64,000 nt of DNA from Thermobifida fusca NBRC 14071 = JCM 3263 (GTDB taxonomy: Bacteria; Actinomycetota; Actinomycetes; Streptosporangiales; Streptosporangiaceae), in the NCBI RefSeq assembly GCF_001592045.1, contig NZ_BCWB01000046.1, forward strand, positions 1 to 64,000, written 5' to 3'. Under the pieces are notes generated by a model. It saw only the letters and a program-made list of their open reading frames with translations. It ran no database searches and was not told where the DNA came from. The stretch's first letter is position 1. The number at the start of each line of letters is the position of its first letter. This document shows positions 9,640 through 18,642 of the stretch, in pieces. The position numbers and the translations under genes were made by a program.

Positions 9640-11676
9640 TCAGGATATCGAGGGAGTTGCCGCGGTCGCGGGGATGACCGCGATCCACAGGTCCCCGTTG
9701 AACCGCCATGCTCCCGTGGGCGGCTTCATCAGCGTGCTGGGGTCCTGCTCGGTGTGGACGTCGAACGAGTGGCGCGGGACGATCCACGGCGGCAGGTACG
9801 GGTGGAGCCGTTCGGCTCGGTCGGCGGCGAGCACCGCGTCGCGGCCGCGATCGTGGACTTCAGCGACGATCCGGTGCACGGTCTCCGGGTCGGTTTCCAC
9901 CACCTGCGCTGTGGGCACCCCGCACATACCGCGGATGAGCTGCATGAACTTGGCGGCAGTGTTGGGGTCGACGATGAGCACGCTGGCCGTGTCCGGAAGC
10001 TCTGCACAGGTCTGCCGGGTGGCCGCGATCGACCCGACGTCCATGCGATAGGTCATGATCCCGGCTGCGGTAGCCGCAGTGGGCAGCAGCAGGGTAGCCG
10101 CGCCCAGCACGGCCAGGGGAGTGCCCAGCCGGCGCAGCCGGTGCGGCGCACGGTCGCGGACCCGGCGCCGGGCCCAGGCGAGGAAGAAGACCGCGAACAG
10201 GATGAACGCCGGGAGCACCAGGGTGACCAGGCGGCGGCTGGCCCACGGATGGTCGGGGGTGATGGCAGGGCGCAGCAGCGTGGTGCCGACCGTCCAGGAC
10301 AGCACCATCAGCGGCAGCACCCACTGGGGAGTGGGGCGCAGCGCCATCCGGCGCACCAGGAGAGCGACGCTGAGCGTCGCCAACAGCACCGTGGCCCAGC
10401 CGACGTACCAGCCGACCCAGGTCAGGCTCATCTCCTCGTAAGTGCGGTCGGGGTCGACAGGCAGCCCTTCGATCTCCTGGACTTGCCCGATATAGATGCC
10501 GGTGGCTTCGTCGCCGTGGCCACGCTGGACGAACAGCAGCGGGCGGGCGGCAATCGCCGCCATAGCGACGACGACGAGGACCGCCCCCGCGGTAGGCAGC
10601 CAGGGAGGGCGGTCCAGGCGAGGGATGCCGCGCCGCCACAGCAGAAGCACGCCCGCGGCCGTGCCGCCCACCACGATCCCGCTGATGAACAGGAGAGGAT
10701 TGAGCGAGTCCGCGAGGTAGTTCAGGTAGGGGCGGGAGTATCCGAATCCGGCCACGAACCCGTAGCCGGCCCCGACTGCCAACCCCAGCCCCAAGGGGGT
10801 GGCCTCCCGGCGCCGGGCGACAAGCAGCAGCCCCACAAACCCCACCACGGGCAGCAGGTCGCGGAGCGCATCGATGCGCACCAGCAGCCCCAGTCCCAAG
10901 CTCAGCCCCGCGGCAAGAGCGAGCGTGTGCCCTGCCGACCACCGGCCCCGGGCTCTTCTCTCCAGCGCGTCGTAGGCAAGCACGAGCCCGCCGAGCAGCA
11001 TGATCTGGGCGACCGGTTCGCTGTACGTGGAGCGGCTGATCCACTGCTGGGGCAGGCACACCGCGAGGAGGAGGGCGGCCAGCGGCGCCCATCGGGCACC
11101 GACGAGCCGCGCGACGAGTCCCGCGAACGTCAGCACCGCGAGAGCACCCGTGACCGGCGGTGCCAGCACAAGTCCTTCCAGGTCCGCGGCCCAGAACCCG
11201 AGCGCGTACACCAGGGGGGCGCCGGCGAGGAACTGCGGCCAGACCACGTCGTCGACCTGGTAGTAGGCGAGGCTGTGGTAGGTGAGCGCCGGATCGTTCC
11301 CGGCGATGAGCTCCCGCTGCTGGGGGATCGGCAGGAAACCGTACTCGGCGATCCACGCGGTGTACTGGGCGTAGGAGGCGGCGTCCCGCCGGACGACGAG
11401 CTGCTCGGAGTGGTAGGCGAGCTGCACCGCGGCAAAGGCGGCGGTGACCAGGACCACTAGGAGCAGCGCCCACCACGGGGTGTCGTCAATGTCCGGGGCC
11501 AGCCGGGGCAGGAGGACGAGCGCGGCGACGAGTGCGGGTCCTCCCAGCAGCACTCCGAGGAGCGGCGTGAAGTGGCCGAGGCAGAGCAGAGGGAACGCGA
11601 CCGCCAGCCAGGCGGTGGCGGCCACCACCGGAACCAGTGTGACCCGGGCGAGCAGGGTGCCGGGAGACAGGTGCAT
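9640..11676 (-). CDS. Polytopic GT-C-like membrane glycosyltransferase (putative)
   Basis: The 678-residue protein has roughly 12 hydrophobic helices and an early extracytoplasmic loop containing VVRRDAASYAQYTAWIAE (about residue 80). This resembles the loop-1 acidic region of polyprenyl-phosphate-sugar-dependent transferases. The C-terminal ~150 residues are soluble. It is the first gene of a leftward unit with a GT2 and a GT4. ATG 11676 was chosen because the upstream extension is non-hydrophobic and overlaps the promoter region of the divergent gene. The family assignment rests on topology and context, not on a diagnostic motif. Confidence 0.55.
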   Translation of the reverse strand: MHLSPGTLLARVTLVPVVAATAWLAVAFPLLCLGHFTPLLGVLLGGPALVAALVLLPRLAPDIDDTPWWALLLVVLVTAAFAAVQLAYHSEQLVVRRDAASYAQYTAWIAEYGFLPIPQQRELIAGNDPALTYHSLAYYQVDDVVWPQFLAGAPLVYALGFWAADLEGLVLAPPVTGALAVLTFAGLVARLVGARWAPLAALLLAVCLPQQWISRSTYSEPVAQIMLLGGLVLAYDALERRARGRWSAGHTLALAAGLSLGLGLLVRIDALRDLLPVVGFVGLLLVARRREATPLGLGLAVGAGYGFVAGFGYSRPYLNYLADSLNPLLFISGIVVGGTAAGVLLLWRRGIPRLDRPPWLPTAGAVLVVVAMAAIAARPLLFVQRGHGDEATGIYIGQVQEIEGLPVDPDRTYEEMSLTWVGWYVGWATVLLATLSVALLVRRMALRPTPQWVLPLMVLSWTVGTTLLRPAITPDHPWASRRLVTLVLPAFILFAVFFLAWARRRVRDRAPHRLRRLGTPLAVLGAATLLLPTAATAAGIMTYRMDVGSIAATRQTCAELPDTASVLIVDPNTAAKFMQLIRGMCGVPTAQVVETDPETVHRIVAEVHDRGRDAVLAADRAERLHPYLPPWIVPRHSFDVHTEQDPSTLMKPPTGAWRFNGDLWIAVIPATAATPSIS

Positions 11677-11860
11677 GAATGCAACAATGCCAGCTCCCCT
11701 GCGCGGCGGCTCCGGAACCGGAATCTTTCCCCGGCCAGGAACGGCCGGCGCGGGCACGGCCCCGGCATTGGCCCGCCCCGGCAGCGGTGTTCTGCTTTCC
11801 CCGCCCTCCCGCAGGTACGATGTGCCCCGATTCGCCACCAAACCGAGAAAGGGCCTGCTG

Positions 11861-12661
11861 TTGTCAGCGCACACTCCGGGAGAGCTGTGGTGGGCGGCGA
11901 AGAGCGTCGACGCTACCCGCCCTTTCCTCACCTCCTACGACCCTGCCACTGACGTCCGGGTGGAGATGTCGTTCGCCACCTTCGACAACTGGGTGGCGAA
12001 AACAGCCAACATGCTGGTGGACGGGCTGGGCGCACTGCCCGGGGACACGGTGGCGCTCGCCCTGCCCCTGCACTGGCAGAGCCTCGCCTGGACGGTGGCG
12101 TGCTGGGTGACGGGGACGACCGTGGTGCTCGCTGAAGCAGACATCCCGGAAGCGGACGTGGTGGTGGCCGACGCGTCCCGGGTGGACGCCGCACTCGCCT
12201 CGGGGGCCCGCGAGGTGGTTGGGGCCTCCCTGCACCCGCTGGGCTTGCCGATGGACGACTGCCCGCCCGCGGCGACGGACTACACGCAGGAGGCCCGCGG
12301 GTACGGCGACGTGTTCGCTCCGCCTAAGGGTGATCCCCAGGCGGCGGCCCTGGTGCACGGCGGCCGCTCCTGGACGGGGGGTGAGCTGGCCGACAGGGGC
12401 CGGGACGCTGCGCGTCTCGGAAAGCTGACAGCCGAAGACCGAGTGGCTATCATCACTTCCGATCATGCCCCTCTTGCGGCGCTGGGGGATGATCTGTCCA
12501 AATTTTTGGGCGTACTGTCCGCGGCCTCCTCACTTGTGCTCATTCCGAGCCGTGACTCCACTACTCTGCAATCGCGGCTCGACATGGAGCGCGTGACGGC
12601 AGTCGTCGGTGATTTCCCTTCTCCTCTGCCGCCGCAGGCTTCTTACAGGTCGCTTCCCTGA
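11861..12661 (+). CDS. TIGR03089-type protein (partial adenylation-domain fold)
   Basis: The 266-residue protein resembles the N-terminal part of acyl/aryl-CoA synthetases: SFATFDNWVAKTANMLVDGLG corresponds to the start of an AMP-binding domain, and ALPLHWQSLAWTVACWVTGT follows. The P-loop-like TSGTTG signature and the C-terminal lid are absent, so it should not adenylate by the standard mechanism. Actinobacterial TIGR03089 proteins share this layout and often sit beside LCP genes, as here. Start TTG 11861 has GAGAAAGGG about 7 nt upstream. The function is unknown. Confidence 0.7.
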   Translation: MSAHTPGELWWAAKSVDATRPFLTSYDPATDVRVEMSFATFDNWVAKTANMLVDGLGALPGDTVALALPLHWQSLAWTVACWVTGTTVVLAEADIPEADVVVADASRVDAALASGAREVVGASLHPLGLPMDDCPPAATDYTQEARGYGDVFAPPKGDPQAAALVHGGRSWTGGELADRGRDAARLGKLTAEDRVAIITSDHAPLAALGDDLSKFLGVLSAASSLVLIPSRDSTTLQSRLDMERVTAVVGDFPSPLPPQASYRSLP

Positions 12662-12686
12662 CCCCTATCTCCCCTCCTGGTGTTCG

Positions 12687-14123
12687 ATGCCGAAGAGATC
12701 CTCCTCCCGACGGTCCGCAGGATCGCGTGCCCTGCAACGCAAGCTCAGCCTCGGCGGCTGGGTGGCAATAGGGGCGACGGCACTCGTCATCGCCAGTAGC
12801 CTGACCGCCTACGGCGCCTACTACGACATCTACGGCAACATCAGCCAGGAGACGGTCGACACCGACGCCTGGGATCGGCCCACCAAGGTCGAGGGCGCGA
12901 TCAACATCATGATCATCGGCTCCGACGTGCGCAGCGGCGCGAACGCGGAGTACGGCGGGGAGATCGAAGGCGAACGCCCCGACACGCTACTCATCGCGCA
13001 CATCTCCCCCAACCACGACGGCGCGATCCTGGTCAACCTGCCCCGCGACTCCATCGTGGACATGCCGGCGTGCGAGCCCAACGGGGATCGCCCGGGCATG
13101 GAAGCGCACCGCGGCATGCTCAACTCCGCGATGAACTACGGCGGCATCCAGTGCCAGTGGAAGGTCGTGGAGCAGCTCACCGGCATCCACATCGACCACT
13201 TCGTCAGCGTGGACTTCACCGGGTTCAAGGAGATGGTCGACGCGATCGGCGGGGTGGAGATGTGCATCCCACACCCGATCGACGACCCTAAAGCGCATCT
13301 GAAACTGGATGCGGGGCGGCAGACCCTCAACGGCGAGCAGGCACTGGGCTACATGCGTTCCCGCTACGGCCAGGGCGACGGCAGCGACCTGAGCCGTATC
13401 GACCGCCAGCAGGTGTTCCTCGGCGCCATGCTGCGGAAGGTGATGAGCGGGGAGATCATGTCGAGCCCCAGCAGCATCTACGCATTCCTCAGCTCGGTCA
13501 CGGACTCCATTACCGTCGACGACCAGTTCACCGTCGACAAGATGACCGACATCGCCATCCAGATGCGCGAGGTCGACATGAGCAACATCCGGTTCGTGAC
13601 CGTCCCCAACGGGGCGCACCCTGACGACGCGAACCGGGTGGCGTGGACCCAGCCTGACGCCGACCGGCTGTTCCAGGCGATCGCCAACGACACGGAGATC
13701 ACCGACGAGAAGTCCGACGACGAGGAGAAGGACGAGGAGAAGGAGGACGTGCCCACCGTCGACCCCGCCGAAGTCTCGGTGGAGGTCATCAACGGCACGA
13801 CCACCTCGGGCCTGGCCGGCACGGTGGGCGAGGAGCTCCAGGCACGAGGGTTCGTGGTGGCGGGCACGGGCAACCCGCAGGGGTCGGTTCCCGGGCGGAC
13901 CACCGTCTTCTACGGTCCCGGTATGGAGGCGCACGCCCACACGGTCGCCGCGCAGGTGAAGAAAGCCGTCGTTGAGGAGAGCCCGTATCTGGGCTCCACC
14001 GTGCAGCTGGTGATCTCCATGGACTGGGACGGGCTGAAAGGGCAGTCCTCCGGGGATTCCAGCAACGTGCTTGACTCGCTCAACGCGAAGACCGCCGAGG
14101 CACCCGAAGACGACGCCTGCTGA
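12687..14123 (+). CDS. LytR-CpsA-Psr (LCP) ligase with LytR_C domain
   Basis: LCP proteins transfer lipid-linked glycopolymers onto peptidoglycan outside the membrane. This 478-residue member has a basic N-terminus, one membrane helix (about 24-45), and the LCP domain with IMIIGSDVR, GERPDTLLIAHI and LVNLPRDS (polyprenyl-phosphate and metal-binding Asp/Arg residues), plus SRIDRQQ near residue 235. An acidic linker rich in D/E/K (about 365-380) leads to a LytR_C domain (VEVINGTTTSGLAG). It follows the TIGR03089 gene by 25 bp without an obvious ribosome site, so it is likely co-transcribed. Confidence 0.9.
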   Translation: MPKRSSSRRSAGSRALQRKLSLGGWVAIGATALVIASSLTAYGAYYDIYGNISQETVDTDAWDRPTKVEGAINIMIIGSDVRSGANAEYGGEIEGERPDTLLIAHISPNHDGAILVNLPRDSIVDMPACEPNGDRPGMEAHRGMLNSAMNYGGIQCQWKVVEQLTGIHIDHFVSVDFTGFKEMVDAIGGVEMCIPHPIDDPKAHLKLDAGRQTLNGEQALGYMRSRYGQGDGSDLSRIDRQQVFLGAMLRKVMSGEIMSSPSSIYAFLSSVTDSITVDDQFTVDKMTDIAIQMREVDMSNIRFVTVPNGAHPDDANRVAWTQPDADRLFQAIANDTEITDEKSDDEEKDEEKEDVPTVDPAEVSVEVINGTTTSGLAGTVGEELQARGFVVAGTGNPQGSVPGRTTVFYGPGMEAHAHTVAAQVKKAVVEESPYLGSTVQLVISMDWDGLKGQSSGDSSNVLDSLNAKTAEAPEDDAC

Positions 14124-14148
14124 CCGCCTCCTGCCGGGTAGCGGTCAG
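14120..14148. terminator. Hairpin overlapping both convergent stop codons
   Basis: CTGACCGC (14120-14127) pairs with GCGGTCAG (14141-14148). The arms contain the stop of the LCP gene (14121-14123) and of the opposing glycosyltransferase (14145-14147). Confidence 0.55.
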
Positions 14149-16325
14149 GCGCGGGGAGCAGCCTCGGGTGGCTCGCCCGCCACGATCAAGCGGACCCACT
14201 GTTCGAGGATCTTCGGTAGCGCATAGCGTTCCGCGACCTCGGCACGGGCTGCGGCACGTTCCGCGTCGAACCGCTCCTCGGTGACGATGGTGTGCACCGC
14301 GTCCGCCATCTGCGCCACGTCGCCGTGGACCCAGCGCGGCGCGTAGACGGTGTCGGCGCCCGGCCACGCCCACACCACGGGGACGCTGCCTGAGGCCGCC
14401 CCTTCGGCTACCGCCCGGTGGAAGCTCTCGTCGTCACTGGTGGAGAGCACGAAGCCGACCCGGCGCAGCCATACCGCCACATCCGGGCCGTACGGGTCGA
14501 ACACGACAGCGTCGGAGAGCGTCCTGGACCGTTGGATACGCCGGTAGACGTGCTCGTAGTGGGCGCGCTCCTCGGGCCGGTTCCACACCCACCAGTAATC
14601 CCAGGGCTGCCGGGTTTTGAGCGCCAGCGTGTAGCGGGGGTCGCGGGCACGCAGTGCGGCAAGGACGTCCAGCGCCCGGTCCAGCCGCTTGCGGGAGGGG
14701 ATGACTCCGAGCATGCCCAGCGTGTAGCGGGCGCCGTCCAGTTTGGGCCGGGACAACTGGTCCACGTCGATGCCTTCGGGGAGCACCACCATCCGGTCGG
14801 CGGGCCAACTAGCGTGCTCTCGGGCGCGGTCCGCGTAGTGCTGGCTGACGCAGATGACCGCGTCGACTTTTTCGATGTCGAGGCGGCGCGGCCACTCCGT
14901 GGCGAGTTCGAACCGGTGGAGCCGCACCAGCAGCCGCTGCCCGGACCGTTTGTACTTGGCGTAGAACAGGGCGTGCGGGCCGCACCACTCGCAGATCACC
15001 ACGTCGGCCCAGGCCGCCAGTTCCCGGCTGAGGTACTCGTCGTGGGTGTGCGGGCCTTCCCATTCGTCGAGCCGCAGCTCGATACCGGGCAGGCTCCTCA
15101 GATGCTGGATGAGCCGGTCGAGACCGCTGAGGTCGGTGCCGGCGATCGCGACTTTCAGCGGCAGGTCCGGGTTGGTTCCCCGGGGTGGCGGCGGCAGGGC
15201 TGCCTGCAGGAGGGAGCGGAGGACCTGGATTCCTTGGTCGAGGGTGAAGCGGGCGGCCGCGGCCGCGCAGCGTTCCCCTGCTGTGCGGTAGACCTCCGGC
15301 TGGCCAGCCCGTTCCACCGCGTCCGCCAGACTCTGCAGGTCCGGGGCGGCGAAGAGCGGATAGTCGGCGCCGAGCAGTCGCTCGTAGAGCGGGGTGCGGT
15401 TGACGACGACGGGAATCCCCAGCGTGCCGGGCTCCAGTGCCGTCAACGCGGGCACCAGGGCAGCGTCGATGTCCGAGCGGTGCCAGGACACGGCGAGGTG
15501 GCAGCGGGCGAGCAGGTCGAGGGCTTCTTCGTGGGAGCGGCCGCCGTGCCAGACCACGTTGGGGGTATCTTTGAGTGCTTTGGTGGCTCGTCTCACCCAC
15601 TCCGGGGAGCCGTTGCGGATAGCGTCGCCGACCACGTGCAGCTCCGCGGGGATACCGCGGGAACCGAGCGCCGCGGGAAGCTGGGTGAGCGTCACCATGT
15701 TGCGGGTTTCCGCGATCGACCCGGCATAGCCGATACGCAGCGGCACGCCGGGCCGGTCTGCTCTGCGGGGTGCCGCGGTGAGCATGGGGGGAAGCAGCAC
15801 GGCGCGGCCGGAGGCGGCGGGCACGGTGGATTCCACGAAGCAGCGCAGTTCTTCGCTGGCGCACAGCAGGTACCGGGAGGCCAGGGCGATCTCGGTGAGC
15901 TCGGAGACCACGCTGGGGGTCATCCGGGCCAGGGTGTGCGGTACGTCGTCCACACAGGTCCACAGTCGTCCAGCGAGTTCTTCGGCGTGGGCGGCGACCG
16001 CGGCGACGCGCTGCCCGCGGATGACGATGAGGTGGAAGCGCCGTTCCGCGTCGAGCCGGGTGATCAGTTCCACCGCCTGCTCAGGGTCGAGCCCGTGCGG
16101 ACCGGGGTCGATCCGGTGCGCCCCGGTCTTGGGATGTCTTACCGTGACGTTCGGCAGCCCGGCCAAGGGGGCGGTGAGGACGTCCGTGCCCGGCTGGTTG
16201 CGGAGCAGCAGCATGGTGGCACACCCGGCTGCGGCCAGTGCCTGGGTCATGGACTGCGCCCACCGGGCGGTGGCGTCCATGGAGTCAGGGTCAGCATCGC
16301 CGTAGACGAGTGCGCGGATGTTCAC
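14145..16325 (-). CDS. Large two-part GT4-type glycosyltransferase
   Basis: The 726-residue protein appears to hold two GT-B-like units. The first (about 1-385) contains LRIGYAGSIAETRNMVTL and a C-terminal GTLGIPVVVNRTPLYERLL segment. The second (about 390-720) contains YTLGMLGVIPSRKRLDRALDVLAAL, the donor-site signature of GT4 enzymes, and DDESFHRAVAEGAASGSVPVVW at the E-x7-E position. The start at GTG 16325 has AGAAAGGA 5-6 nt upstream. The product probably adds one or two sugar types during synthesis of a surface glycan. It lies downstream of the coiled-coil gene, 96 bp away. Confidence 0.75.
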   Translation of the reverse strand: MNIRALVYGDADPDSMDATARWAQSMTQALAAAGCATMLLLRNQPGTDVLTAPLAGLPNVTVRHPKTGAHRIDPGPHGLDPEQAVELITRLDAERRFHLIVIRGQRVAAVAAHAEELAGRLWTCVDDVPHTLARMTPSVVSELTEIALASRYLLCASEELRCFVESTVPAASGRAVLLPPMLTAAPRRADRPGVPLRIGYAGSIAETRNMVTLTQLPAALGSRGIPAELHVVGDAIRNGSPEWVRRATKALKDTPNVVWHGGRSHEEALDLLARCHLAVSWHRSDIDAALVPALTALEPGTLGIPVVVNRTPLYERLLGADYPLFAAPDLQSLADAVERAGQPEVYRTAGERCAAAAARFTLDQGIQVLRSLLQAALPPPPRGTNPDLPLKVAIAGTDLSGLDRLIQHLRSLPGIELRLDEWEGPHTHDEYLSRELAAWADVVICEWCGPHALFYAKYKRSGQRLLVRLHRFELATEWPRRLDIEKVDAVICVSQHYADRAREHASWPADRMVVLPEGIDVDQLSRPKLDGARYTLGMLGVIPSRKRLDRALDVLAALRARDPRYTLALKTRQPWDYWWVWNRPEERAHYEHVYRRIQRSRTLSDAVVFDPYGPDVAVWLRRVGFVLSTSDDESFHRAVAEGAASGSVPVVWAWPGADTVYAPRWVHGDVAQMADAVHTIVTEERFDAERAAARAEVAERYALPKILEQWVRLIVAGEPPEAAPRA

Positions 16326-16421
16326 GGATGTCCTTTCTGCGCCCCGGGGGTACGCCTGTGGCGTGGCACCATCCACGGTGGTGGCCTTGTCAGCGCTTCT
16401 CCGTTTGTTCCAGTGTGCCGC

Positions 16422-18077
16422 TTAACCGCCGGGTGTGTGCTCCGGGACAGGGCTCGAGGCTGCGGGGCCCGCGGCACTGAGAGCGAGCAGGCGCGCCCCA
16501 TGCCGGCTCCACTGCTGGGGCGGCAGTCCTTTGCGGACCAGTTCGCGGCGGGCGAGGACAGGGCGTACTGCGCTGACGAAGACGTAGTCGGCTCCGGAGG
16601 CTGCCGGGTCGACGGCGGGGCCGACCGCGTCCGCTCCGGAGCATTCCGCGGCGCAGAGTGCATCGGCAAGGAAGAATTCCCCCGCGGGCTGGTCCCACAG
16701 TGCCGTCCAGGGGGTGGTTGCGGCGGCGGCGAGCTGGGCCCATTCAGCCGCAGACCAGCGGTCCTCCGGAGCGGTGGCGACGGTACGCACGGGGATGCCA
16801 CGGTCTTTCAACCGCTGGATCCCGGCGAATGCGGCGCGGGAGTCAGGCACGACGACTTCGGCAGGCGGGTGCTGTTGGCGGAACATGTCGTCGGCGAGGG
16901 CAAGCGATTCGGTGTCGTCAAACGGGCAGGCGAGGACTGTGGTGGCCCGTCCCGCCAGCGGCTGGGTGGCGGAGCCTCCCCCCGCGGGAAGCGAGACCCG
17001 TTCCAGGAGGTCCGCCAGGACTACCGGGGTGGCCCGGGTCAGGAAGAGCGTGCGGAGGGCCAGGCGGAGCTCGGCGGGGCTGAGGGGCCCTTCAGCAACG
17101 GCTTGGATGAAGTCGGCTTCGTCGGCAGCGGTGCGCGCCGCAGTGTCCGGCAATCCGGGACCGGGGGCGGTTCCGGCGAGGAGGGCCCGGGTTCCGCAGG
17201 CGAGTGCCTGGTCGGCGAGCGTCGGCGTGTCCACGACCGCGACTGCGGCGGCGCGCAGCAGTTCCGGCAGTTCTTCCCATCGCGCGTCGGCGCGCACCCC
17301 TCCTTTGCTTTCCGCGACGAGAGGGTGGCAGTAGGGGGCAGCTCCGCTGACCCGCAGCAGGGTGGCGGCGCGATCTTCGGGGGCGGCGATCGGGTTGTAG
17401 CGGTGGAGGGGGACGCCGAGGTCGCCCTGGTGGACGTAGTCGAAGCCGAGCCCGGCCAGTGCGGGGGGTGCGGGCGCGTCGCAGACGAGGATGGTCGCCA
17501 CTCCGCGGGCAGCGGCCGCGTCCAGCACCCATCGCAGGGCCCGGGTGCGGTCGACCGCGGCCGGGTCGCCCACGTGCGCCCACAGGTTTCCGGGTTGGGC
17601 GGCTGAGGCGGTGACCATGACCGCGTCGACGTCGGCGGAGTCGAAGACGATCTGGACGTCGTGCGGGCGCAGCGGGACGAGCCGCGCGTACGGTTCCACG
17701 GCCGCGCGGGCTACGGCGGAGAACACCCCAGCGATGACGACCCGCTCGTCTTTGAACGCTGGCTGCCCGGCAAGCAGCCGGGCTTCCTGGCGTTCGGTCT
17801 CATAGGAACGGACCGGTTCGGGGGACCGTACGCGCTGTTTCGGCGTGCTGCCCGCTGAGCGGCTGCTGCTGTCCCGCCACAGCCGGTACAGTTCCCGCGG
17901 CAGGTTCACCAGTCCTCGGGCGGGGCGCCGGGCAGCCCCGGCCAGGGCGCGGCCCACCTGGAGCGAGGTGGATCCTTCCAGGGCAGCGAGGCGCGCCTGG
18001 GCTTCTTGGAGCTGCGCTTCCCGTTCGGCGAGCGCTTTGCGGAGTTGCTCGGTCTGGCTCTGCTCACGCCGTTTCAT
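16422..18077 (-). CDS. Coiled-coil protein of glycan locus, unknown function
   Basis: The 551-residue protein starts with a charged heptad-like segment (about residues 1-45: QTEQLRKALAEREAQLQEA) followed by SLQVGRALAGAARRPARGL, a pattern seen at the N-termini of actinomycete and Gram-negative glycosyltransferases with coiled-coil leaders. The remainder has alternating alpha/beta character without a clear nucleotide-sugar site; a DDTESLALADDMFRQQHPP segment recalls a GT2 core without its DxD. ATG 18077 has GGAAGG 3 nt upstream. It may be a non-catalytic scaffold or a very divergent glycosyltransferase. Confidence 0.6.
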   Translation of the reverse strand: MKRREQSQTEQLRKALAEREAQLQEAQARLAALEGSTSLQVGRALAGAARRPARGLVNLPRELYRLWRDSSSRSAGSTPKQRVRSPEPVRSYETERQEARLLAGQPAFKDERVVIAGVFSAVARAAVEPYARLVPLRPHDVQIVFDSADVDAVMVTASAAQPGNLWAHVGDPAAVDRTRALRWVLDAAAARGVATILVCDAPAPPALAGLGFDYVHQGDLGVPLHRYNPIAAPEDRAATLLRVSGAAPYCHPLVAESKGGVRADARWEELPELLRAAAVAVVDTPTLADQALACGTRALLAGTAPGPGLPDTAARTAADEADFIQAVAEGPLSPAELRLALRTLFLTRATPVVLADLLERVSLPAGGGSATQPLAGRATTVLACPFDDTESLALADDMFRQQHPPAEVVVPDSRAAFAGIQRLKDRGIPVRTVATAPEDRWSAAEWAQLAAAATTPWTALWDQPAGEFFLADALCAAECSGADAVGPAVDPAASGADYVFVSAVRPVLARRELVRKGLPPQQWSRHGARLLALSAAGPAASSPVPEHTPGG

Positions 18078-18642
18078 CGTCCGTCCTTCCGGAGCGCGGG
18101 TCGCCCGTGGGGGCCAGGTGCGCACGTCACTGTGCCACTCCTTCACCTTGGCGGACGCGGATGAACGGGTGTTGAACCGGATGACACGCTTCAGGTCGCT
18201 CCGGTAGTGCCACCGCGCCGCATCGGGCGTGGCGCACCGCCATCGTAGTGCCCGATCCGGTTACAGCCAGGAAAACCCTGTCGCCCTGCGACGGTAAGCA
18301 AATACAAACCGTAGCAGCATCTCCGTAAACAGAATCACTAAATTTGCCGATGACACCCGCGGGAGTCTTTGACTCTCAGGTAATTCATCAATCTTCGCGA
18401 AATCGTTTCCCTGCCCTACTTTCCCCCTTCTTACCGCTGGTAGAAGCGCTATCATCGATCGCACGCCGAGAGCAGCCCGCAGCCGCATACCCAGATATCG
18501 ACCTTCTTATGTCTCCGGGAACAAGAATGTCCTGAACAGGCCAGAAAGATATCGGAAGGCAACGCGGTACCAATCTCGCGCGTCTAGCTACCGGGAAAAT
18601 GAACACCCCGAGGGCACGTTTTCCATATGAGGGAGATCAACT
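18078..18642. other. 565-bp intergenic region, low G+C
   Basis: This divergent promoter region lies between the coiled-coil gene and the UDP-sugar dehydrogenase. From about 18250 to 18640 the base composition drops to near 50% G+C, well below its neighbours. Short open frames on both strands have no ribosome sites and no plausible protein composition. A TTGACT (18368) has no convincing -10 partner. No structured RNA or repeat was recognised. Confidence 0.6.

Noticed and set aside
14418-17606. Open frame of over 1000 codons opposite the two-part glycosyltransferase and coiled-coil gene
   Set aside because: It is an antisense shadow produced by high G+C third positions; it spans two real genes and their intergenic gap.
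18261-18606. Short frames on both strands in the AT-richer gap before the UDP-sugar dehydrogenase
   Set aside because: They overlap each other, have no ribosome sites and show no recognisable or plausible protein features.
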